A model generated the notes under the pieces. It searched no databases, was not told the origin of the DNA, and saw nothing but the letters and a program-made list of their open reading frames with translations. The position numbers were made by a program, and so were the translations under genes. Source: Meloidogyne chitwoodi (taxonomy: Eukaryota; Nematoda; Chromadorea; Rhabditida; Meloidogynidae). Taken from it: a stretch of DNA of 64,000 nt. Shown here piece after piece: positions 39,678-64,000 of the stretch; the stretch's first letter is position 1; each line of letters opens with the position of its first letter. Location: NCBI GenBank assembly GCA_015183035.1, contig JACZZP010000010.1:1736001-1800000 (forward strand), read 5' to 3'.

Positions 39678-41573
39678 TTAAATCTTGCGAATAAAATAAA
39701 AAGGTTGAGTTGTAGGCCCTTTTTTAGTTAACAAAGTATATTCATCATTTTCTTCTATTTTTATCACTTTTGCTCTTTTCCAAAATGCTCCTTTTTTCTC
39801 AATATTAAATATTTTTACTTCAACTCTATCACCTAAGTTAAACTTTTCTATTTTAAATTTGTGTATATTAAATGAAGTTCGATTCATTATTTTTCCTTTA
39901 ATATCACAATGATCTACTATTCGTAATTTATAATTATCTTCATTTATTTTTTCTAAAATTTTTGCTTTAAAAAATTCATTTTCTCCTGTAAACTTGTTTC
40001 GATTTGATATTGTTACAATTTCACCAATATTTAACTTTAATTTTCGCAATCCATTTATATTAATTTGTGTAAATACAAATCTATTAAATGGCCCTTTTTC
40101 AATATTTACATTATACTCTCCATCTTCAAAATTTAAAATTATTCCTTCCATCCATTGATTATAAATAAAAATTTCAACTAATTCATTATTTAAAAAATAT
40201 GGATTTTTAACTTTGTATATTTCATTTAAATATCTTCTAAATATTTTTCCAGTAAAAGGACCATATTTTACTTGAACGATAAATTTACCATCCTCTTCAT
40301 TTTTACCAAGAAGTTTTGCTAGAATCCATTCTTTATTTAATGCTCTATCAGAATTTTTTATTTCAACTAATTTACTGAAAAATTATTCAGAAATAAAAAT
40401 TTTTTGGTAAAGGACGATTCATAGTCGGCCGATTCAGAGTATCTCGTATAACTTTTTTTATTTTAAGCCTTTTCAAATAATTTTTATGTCATTCGAAAGA
40501 GTTCGAAAAGTGGAGTCTTTTCACTAATTTGACCGATTAGATCAGTTGATTTAAAAAAAGTTATGCCCGGAAAACGCGAAAATCACGATTTTCCACTTTT
40601 ATCGCGCTATAACCTTTTATTGAGTGATCAGATTGGATCGGTCCAATTAGTTAAATTAATTCGCTTATCAGATGCTTTCTATTAATAAAAGAACTATTCA
40701 GATTAATTAAGAAATAAAAAAGTTATGGCCAAAAACAACCGGCTATTCTGAATCGTCCCCTACCCAAATTTTTTTGTATTCTCAATGTATTTGCTCTAAC
40801 AAAATCGGGGTGCCTCTATTTTCAAACCCTTCCAAAAGTGTATATATCAGAGTTGTGCCGGACTTAGCGCAAGTGTCGGATCGGGTAATTTTCGATTTAA
40901 TTTTTAGCGCCGCAGGCGGAGATTTCTAATTTTAATTTTGCTTCAAAAATTTAAATAAACGAACCAAAAAATAAGTTATCAGGAATTAGTGTACTCCAAC
41001 AAATCGAATCAAATCATATTTAATTAAATTAGAATATTTTATTAAATATTCAACTATAACTGAAATTAGACTTAAAGGTATCAAGGTAATGTGAGAATAG
41101 TCAGGTTGAGTTGATTAAAATTTCTCGAATTTAGGGTAATCCAAGCACACAACTTTTGTGTAGAATATTAGAATATTATATCTCTCAATTATATTCTAAT
41201 CTTTTCTCTAACTCGATATTTTTGTTAAAAGAGGTTATATTTCAAAAGGAGAGGTTGCTTATAATATTAGAATATTTACTTCTGCTCTGTTTGGTCGTTT
41301 GAATAATGAAATGGTTCACTTCCTCCAACATTTAATTCCATATTACGTAAATGTTCTGTAGTTGCTTCAATCAAGAGGGAATCCTCATCTTTAATTTAAT
41401 TATATTATTTTTAAATTTATTTTTCCTTTAAACCAAATCTATATTTTACCTTGATATGTTGAAGGACCTCTTTTTGATGAAGAAGCACCTTCACCTCTTC
41501 TTTTTGGTCCACATTCTGAGTTGTTAAAAAACTCAGAAATAAAAAATAAAATAAATAATAATGAAATAAACAT
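39678..41573 (-). CDS. Secreted Agenet/Tudor-like repeat protein, copy D (intact, 309 aa)
   Basis: This is the best-preserved member: exons 41450..41573, 41280..41388 and 39678..40374 join in frame with GT/AG borders. It begins with the family signal peptide, then NNSECGPKRRGEGASSSKRG. Exon 2 is a distinct linker (DEDSLLIEATTEHLRNMELN). Exon 3 carries four SH3-like units: NKLVEIKNSDRALNKEWILA; NELVEIFIYNQWMEGIILNF; GEIVTISNRNKFTGENEFFK; GDRVEVKIFNIEKKGAFWKR with AKVIKIEENDEYTLL. It ends PFYFIRKI-stop. No Cys pairs or membrane segment occur in the mature part, which is basic. The repeat pattern suits a Tudor/Agenet-like chromatin or peptide reader, but no family match could be tested. A small transposon sits in intron 2, ending about 20-25 bp before the acceptor. 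Confidence 0.78.
40395..40778. mobile_element. Non-autonomous DNA transposon in intron 2 of copy D
   Basis: The left end (ttttttggtaaaggacgatt) and the right end (aatcgtcccctacccaaatt) form a terminal inverted repeat of about 25 bp with a few mismatches. The interior of about 330 bp is GC-richer and non-coding. No unambiguous target duplication could be separated from flanking A/T runs, so the superfamily is open. Confidence 0.7.
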
Positions 41574-41611
41574 TTTTTTATATTTTCAAACAGACTCAAT
41601 TAAAATTAAAA

Positions 41612-41711
41612 TACCGTATTTTCTCTATACATCGACCCTCTCTTAAATACCGATCCTCTAGAGGGAGGTTGAAAAATATAACGATCTCGATATTATAGAG
41701 AAAATACGGTA
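41612..41711. mobile_element. 100-bp foldback MITE with TA ends
   Basis: The ends taccgtattttctctata and tatagagaaaatacggta are exact reverse complements. TA edges suggest a Tc1/mariner/pogo-type element. It lies about 40 bp upstream of copy D's start codon and so may contribute to that promoter. Confidence 0.8.
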
Positions 41712-41910
41712 TTCTTCTAATAATTGACTAACGATAGTTTTAGTTAATTTAAAAAATATATATTTAGAGAAAATTATTGGTAAAAAATTTAAAAAAATTA
41801 AATAAAGGTAGGTAATGTTGGTAAATAATTGGGAAAATAAAAATATTTTAATAAATTGACGCAAGTGATACGTTTTCTACAGAGATCTGCAAGAAAATGC
41901 TTTTCGAATG

Positions 41911-42110
41911 GTTGTCTCTCCTATGCATAAACACATTGCTAACATACTCTCTTGCTTAGTTAGTGTCTAACCTTTTATTTCGAATTATTCTATTTTAATA
42001 CACGTCAGTGCAGACGAAGTGTGGTAAATAAGATCTAGTGTATATCATTCGGATTTCTTCGAATTTTGTGTAGACACAAAGAAAGAGTGTTTATAAATAG
42101 GAGAGACAAC
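41911..42110. mobile_element. 200-bp MITE-like inverted-repeat element
   Basis: The left arm gttgtctctcctatgcataa and the right arm (reverse complement of ataaataggagagacaac) match over about 26 bp with few differences. The interior is non-coding. No target duplication is clear. Confidence 0.65.
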
Positions 42111-42829
42111 TATTTGACATCTTGCCAATTTTTATTAAATTATTAAAAAATATTTTTTAATTTTGTAAAATTGTTTAAAAAAGTTATAATATACATTAAA
42201 TAGCCATTTCAAAAAGCTATCGAATGAATTTAAATTTAAAAATTTATTTAAAAAATATTATTTTTATTTACTTGTAAATAATTAGGGCAACCAATGAAAT
42301 ATATTAATATGTATTAATAAAATTTAAAAAAATAAAATTTAACCAATTAGGTATTATTTAATTAATATATATAGTTATTCATGGAATGAATTTGATAAAC
42401 AAAATTAAAAAAGTTTGGCTGGATGTTTTAGCAATTTTTTAATTTTTAAATAAAATTATTAAAAACTACCTAAAAGACCTATAATATAAATATATATATA
42501 CATTTGAGGATATATAGTACATATATAGGTATTTAATAATATATATATTTTAACAAAAAAAACATAAATAAAATTAAATATTATCAAAAGCACTTAAAAA
42601 ATAAATTTAAAAAAGAAATAAAACCTACACAAATTTAAAAATAAAAATTATTAAATTATATAAATAAAAGAATATAAGGGAATGAAAAATAATGACCCGA
42701 ATGTGATTATTATTTTTTTTATTAGTTTCGAAAATTTTAAAAAATATTATTAAAATTTTAATTTAAAAAAATATATTTATTTTCGAAACTTTAGGAGTTA
42801 AAAAAATTAAAAAAAATTTAAACAAAAAA
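42111..42829. other. Intergenic region downstream of the receptor phosphatase
   Basis: AT-rich DNA with the cluster motif aaaagctatcgaatgaa near 42210 and a TATATA-rich tract near 42490-42550. It should include the 3' UTR of the phosphatase gene. No coding exon is seen. Confidence 0.5.
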
Positions 42830-57010
<14,181 letters not shown>

Positions 57011-60000
57011 TTTAAATAAATAAATAATAATTTTTGTTGTTTAATTAAAATAAATAATATTTTAAAATTAACATTTTTCTAAATATAAATAAAATAAAAA
57101 TTAATTAAAATTAAATTAACACATTATTGTATTAAAAAATATATAATATTTAAGAAAATTGTTAATTAAAATTATCTGTTCATTGGTCGCTAAAAAAATA
57201 AATAATAAGAGACAAAAAATTAACTAAACAAATGGACAAATGAAGAGGTATAAAAATATTCTTTTTTTCATTGTTCGATAAGGGGATTACAAAAGAAGCG
57301 GATGTGCTAAGGAGAGAGAGGATATTTAGATAAACTAATTATTTGTTTAGCGAAAAAAATGAAAAAAAATGATTTTAAAAAAATGTAGCAATGTTTAGGA
57401 TAATAAAATGAAGAGTAAATTAAAAAAAAATATTTAAGAAAAAATAAAGAATATTTTGTAAAAATAAATTACTAATTATTTTTGAAGCAAAAATGTTTCA
57501 AAAAAATAAATAAAAGAATTAACATATAATAAAATTGGAAAAATATTATCTAATAAAAATAAATAACTGTTCTTAAGTTTATTTTCGCAAACTTGAAATA
57601 TTGTTAATAATATTTAAGTGTGAGCGATTATGTTACAAAAAATGGACAACAATATATACAAGTACTTAAAAGAAAATAAAAGAAATTTATATATATACAA
57701 AGAGAAATAAATTGACCATTTTTTAATTTTTATTAGATTAAATATTTAATTTAAAGAAAAAATAAAAATTAATTTAATTAAAAAATATAAATATTGGACA
57801 AATAATTTTATTTAACTTTTAAAATTAAAAAAAAAACTTGCAAAAATTAAATGTCCTTAAATTAAATTAAAAAAATTTATTTAAAATATTCAGCTGATTA
57901 AATAAAAAAGCAAAAAATATAAAATTTCTGCCCAATCAATTAAATTTAAATTAAATAAATATTTTAAAAAATTGTTTTAATTCTAACAATTTTTAGACAA
58001 ATAAAATTAAAAAAATAGTCAAAAATAAGAAAAGACCATTGATCCTTTTTTCCTTTATTTCTAGAAAAAGTAGTTTATTTATTTTATACCAGCCGTATTG
58101 TAATTGAATAAAAGAGAAAATAAGCAATCTAGTATAAAATTGTTAGTCACATTGACAATTGGTATTATAAAAAATAAAAAAAAAATATTTTTTTGAGAAA
58201 GTGAAAGAAGAGGAAAATTAAATCTTTTATTTATTTATTTTTTTAAAATTGTTTGAAATAAAATGTTAAATATTAGTAAATAATTAAGCAAATTAAATAA
58301 AAGATTAAAAAATGTTAAAAAACAATTTTATAAAAAATGACAGCTGGCTAATAAATAAATAAATATAAATTAGGTAATAAAAATATATTTATTTATATTG
58401 TAGCGTCATCATCCAATGTTGTTGTCGTGGGTGAATAGGAATTTTAAAAAAGTGAAAAGATGTATTAAATGACTATTGAAGAAAAATTAAGATGTGATTG
58501 CTGTTTAATTAATTTATTTTTATTAAAAAAATTTTAATATATTAATTAATTAATTTAATTAAAAAATTAGAAAATAAATAAAATAAATTAATTAATTAAA
58601 AAAGCAACTAAATAAAAAAATATTATTAAAATATAAAGGCTATAAAGCATTGTTAGTATATAAATGAATATATATCATCAAATGCAATAAAATATTAAAA
58701 TGTTAAATATATGACAAACAATAATAAAATATATGTAATTAATATGAATAAATTAAATACAATAAATAATGTTAAAATTTAAGTTTGTACAAAGAAAAAT
58801 TACAATGATAATTTAGCAAAATCAGAATTATTAAAAATCAGAATTAAATTTATAAATATAAGTACAATAAAAATACAATCAGAATCTCTAAAATCAGAAT
58901 TTTTATTTTATCCAAAAATCAGAATTATATTTTTGAGTAAATAAAAATTCTGATTTTTGAATAACAAATTCTAATGTCAGAATTTGAATTAAAAAATGAT
59001 ATTTTGTATTTTAATAAAATAAAAAGAATTTATCCTTTTTAGAATCTTTTTCTACACATTAACTTTAAAAACAATAATAGTCCGACTGTCATCTTGCTGC
59101 GCCATTTGAATCGATTCCAATTTACTATTTTTCTTCTTTCAAAATCCCCCCTTTTATTTGACCCCTTTTTTCCTCTCCTCCTCCACAAATGATTTACCAT
59201 TGCTTAAATAACAAAAAAAAATTACGCGGCATTTGCACTGTTGGAAGTTTGGATGGAGGACAAGGAGAGATATATAGGAGGATGATATAGAGAAAGAAAT
59301 AATAAAAATTTTGACGAACTTTTTTTATTTCGTCTACATATAGTTAAAAAATAAAAAAAAGAACGACCAAAGTGCAATAAAAAAATGCGCGAAAGGATTT
59401 GAAGGTTATATTTTATATAATTTTGATTGAATTAAGGTATTAAATTGACTTAAAGTTTCAAAAAGAATCTAACATTTAGTGATTTTAAGTTCTGGTTAGT
59501 CAGAAAAATAATAATGTTCTGATAATTATATATTTATTATATAAGTTTTCTGATTTGTGTTTTTCTATATCAGAATGTTACTTATCTGATATTGTGTTTT
59601 CTTTGTATTTTCGGTTAAAAGAATGTTAATTTTCATTTGGAAAATTCTGATTTGTATTTTTAAATATATTTAAAATTTAATCTCTTTGTGTTTTTGGATA
59701 GTTCAAATTAATTAATTAAACGTAATAAATAAATATGTTAGTACCTGATTTGTTAAAATTTAATTAAATAAATAGAATAGAATTAATTGATAAATAAAAA
59801 ATAAAAAAATGATCTAATGTCTCCTGACACTTTTTTGACCTTTTTCTTTATACAAAACAAAAATCGCTTTTAAAAAAATATAAAAATTAGGTCACGATTA
59901 AATTAAGCATTATAATAAAAGAATTGAAAGAATTTTTAATTAAATATAAAAAAATATTAAAAAATCAAAATAAGCATTTTGATGAATAGAATTATTTGGA

Positions 60001-60554
60001 AGAAAGGTCAAAAAATATAAATATCCAGCAAAGCATTCCATATTTTTTGGAATAAGTAAAAAGATCAAGATAATAAATAAGAAAAAAATAAAAAAATGAA
60101 CAAGATCAGGATTTTATATATTTTTTTAATTTTTAGAAAATCTTCAAAAAATAATGCCCTTATTATTATTTTATGTTAATTGTTTATTAATGTGAGAAAT
60201 GTCGCAAAGAAAATAAAAAATAAATTTTTAGTCAAGAGGGTAAATGAAAAGATGTCCTTGAACACTATTTTATACAGAAAATATCGAAAAATTAGATGGA
60301 AAAAATGTTTTATTGTTTTCGACCAAAATTAGAACAAGTGAGATTTTTTTTAATAAATTAAAATAAAAAAGTATAAAATATCTAAAATAAAAAAACATTC
60401 AATTCGAATTAAAGTACAACAAAATTATTGGCGCTGGACTGACCAGGCGCTGAAGTATACCTCTCTTCTTTTAATTTATTTATTTTTGTTTGTTTTGCAA
60501 ATAAAAAATTTTGTTGTATTCTTTAAGTTTTTAGGATAAAACAAAAGAAGAAAA
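57011..60554. other. Long intergenic region between dep-1 and kat-1
   Basis: No exon with recognisable protein content occurs in 3.5 kb. It should contain both divergent promoters. It includes a degenerate tcagaattt array at 58800-58990 and several GC-richer patches (59080-59170, 59220-59260, 60430-60465) that may be regulatory, but no known motif is recognised. Confidence 0.55.
58800..58990. repeat. Degenerate TCAGAATTT array upstream of dep-1
   Basis: The aaatcagaattt motif occurs about seven times in both orientations (also as aaattctgattt). It is the same family as the array at 47760-48000. Confidence 0.65.
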
Positions 60555-62437
<1,883 letters not shown>

Positions 62438-62722
62438 TTAAAATATAAAAAATAATTCATAGATTTTTTAATTTTGTGAATATTTTCTTTTCCATAATTT
62501 TTGTAGTATTTCTATTTTTCTTGCCTTTATTAACAAAATCCTGCGATTATTATTTTAATATTAAAAAATATATATATTTTTACAATAAATTTTATTAAAA
62601 AATGGTATTTAGGTTATGTATCTTTAAATATTAAATTTAAAAAAAATATATTTTAAGGTTAAAATGAATTAGAAAATAATGTTTCTTAATTTATGTAGAA
62701 TTTCACAACAAAATTAACATAT

Positions 62723-64000
62723 TTATATTCTAGATTTAAGTTTGCTTGGATCAAGTATTTGTCTAAGCTTCATTGCTTTCTTAAAATCTCCATTAATTTT
62801 TAATTTTCTTTGTAAAAATGCCTATAAAAAATATTTTAAAAAAATTAAAAAAAATCTTCACTAACTTGATCAGGTTTTAATTTTCCTTTAGCTAAATTAA
62901 TTAAAACTTCATCATCCAATGAAAGTGTAACTTCTGGTTTACTCTCAGTTTTTTCAGAAAGTCCAATAAATGGTGGTGAACATTTTAAATCAACAATCCA
63001 TTCTCGTTTTTTAGAAGAATTAGAATTTGTTATTATAAATTTAAAACAAGAACCAATTTGTTTAATTAAATCTTCTTCCTAAATTAAAAATTAAAAATAA
63101 ATTTAATTTTAATTAATTATAATTTTGTTAATAATTTTAAAGAAAAGATTAATTATTTATCTCTCAATGTTTAAAAATAAATATAAGAATGATATACGGG
63201 ACCTATACATTTAGTCAAATAAAATTGCACGACATTTCGCCTCTACGGCAAAAAATCTACGCTTCGTTTACCCGACCCAGTTTTTTGCTGGTGGCACGAA
63301 ATGTCGTGCAATTTTGCTCGACGAAATGTCGGGACACGTAATATACTCTAGTATATTCTCATTTTTTTACCTTAACTGCTCTTTCTTTAATTTCATCAAA
63401 AATAACATCACTTTTAAATTTATCAATAATATTTTCATTATTATTGTCATCATTAATTTTAGCTAATTCAGGAAATCCAAGTTTATAAATAGCAACTACC
63501 CCTGCACCTCCAATCCCTACAAAATTTAATATAAAAATTAGAGAAATATTTATTAAAGTTATATAGTGAAGTGCGAACCATTTTCGGGTGAGGGTTTGCG
63601 ATCGGGGCGAAGTACAATCCTTGACCCTACAAATATTTTCAGGATTTTAATTTAAAAAAATAAAAGCAACGTCAAAGCAAAATAAAAATAAAAAAATGAA
63701 AAGCAACACTCTCCAAACGATTCACACTTTAAAAAAAACTAAAAAAAATAACAAAAATAAACCAATATTATGTTGAAGAGCGTAAATTGCATTATTTACT
63801 TGACGAGCTCCACATCTTTTTCTTAATTGATTACATAATTCTACTGCTTGAGCAATACCTAAATAAATAACTTGAGATTTTAAAAATATATTTTCCAAGC
63901 TTTATTTTTAAAAAAGATTAAAGGCTAAAATAAATAAATTAATTACAATGGCTAAGTAAAACTGATTTTAAAATTAAATTTTTATTTATTAAAATAATTA
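62723..64000 (-). CDS. scp2: SCPx (3-ketoacyl-CoA thiolase fused to SCP2 domain), 3' part only
   Basis: The gene is cut by the window edge; only the C-terminal third is visible. The exon at about 63765-63865 encodes GIAQAVELCNQLRKRCGARQ and VNNAIYALQHNI. The next gives GIGGAGVVAIYKLGFPELA, the end of the peroxisomal SCPx thiolase domain. The SCP2 sterol/lipid-carrier domain follows: SDVIFDEIKERAVK, IKQIGSCFKFIITN, REWIVDLKCSPP, PEVTLSLDDEVLINLAKGKL, KPDQAFLQRKLKINGDFKKA. It ends LDPSKLKSRI-stop. SCPx thiolases cleave branched or side-chain 3-oxoacyl-CoAs in peroxisomes; in nematodes the related DAF-22 makes ascaroside side chains. The last residues (SRI) could be a weak peroxisomal signal, but this is uncertain. 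A foldback element sits in the intron at 63080-63370. Confidence 0.9.
63224..63338 (-). mobile_element. Foldback MITE-like element, copy 2 (in SCPx intron)
   Basis: Read on the minus strand it matches the element at 33068..33183 almost throughout: gtgtcccgacatttcgtcga, ttgcacgacatttcg, tcgggtaaacgaa, gtagaggcgaaatgtcgtgc. It lies inside an SCPx intron in antisense orientation to the other copy. Confidence 0.75.
63572..63725. repeat. Possible diverged inverted-repeat element in SCPx intron
   Basis: agtgcgaaccattttcgggtg on the left and the reverse complement of acactctccaaacgattcac on the right look related, and the interior is GC-richer than the surrounding intron. The match is imperfect, so this is only a candidate MITE. 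Confidence 0.35.

Overview
The window looks like nuclear genomic DNA of a nematode. Base composition is extremely AT-rich, introns are mostly 40-60 bp with GT...TTTTAG ends, and the conserved genes match nematode or animal families: a patched homologue, an R3 receptor phosphatase like dep-1, thiolase kat-1, SCPx and an MRP-type ABC transporter. Composition, intron style and a tandem family of small secreted proteins with no family name I recognise suggest a plant-parasitic nematode, possibly Meloidogyne. That assignment is inference.

Layout. 1.3-4.3 kb: a small basic protein of unknown function (-), an orphan TFIIB-type zinc ribbon (-) and a DUF5522/C1orf53-like Cys-rich protein (+). 4.9-11.1 kb: a full MRP/ABCC transporter (+) with one apparent frameshift in an A9 run. 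11.6-14.1 kb: BRF1, the Pol III initiation factor (-), head-to-head with NDUFAF7, a mitochondrial complex I assembly methyltransferase (14.2-16.4 kb, +). 16.9-20.7 kb: an M1 aminopeptidase homologue that has lost its zinc site (+). 20.7-24.8 kb: AT-rich spacer. 24.8-32.6 kb: Patched-like sterol-sensing-domain transporter (+).

33.5-41.6 kb is the most unusual part: four tandem minus-strand members of one family. Each has an almost identical signal-peptide exon. The bodies are made of about 55-residue, SH3-like repeats that resemble Tudor/plant Agenet modules. Two members look intact in structure or readable (A, D), one has lost a splice donor but has a frame-preserving substitute (C), and one is degenerate (B). 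The cluster is full of small DNA transposons, including two nested hAT-type elements with clear 8-bp target duplications and several foldback elements.

42.8-57.0 kb: a 14-kb minus-strand R3 receptor tyrosine phosphatase gene (ectodomain with fibronectin III-like repeats, one transmembrane segment, one PTP domain). 57.0-60.5 kb: gene-free spacer. 60.6-62.4 kb: mitochondrial acetyl-CoA acetyltransferase (+), convergent with the 3' end of an SCPx thiolase-SCP2 fusion gene (-) that runs off the right edge. The two rightmost genes both act in fatty-acid/acetyl-CoA thiolysis. Otherwise neighbours are functionally mixed, as is normal for a nematode chromosome.

All gene models were spliced by eye from conserved protein blocks and splice signals. 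Gene ends are firmer than internal exon borders.
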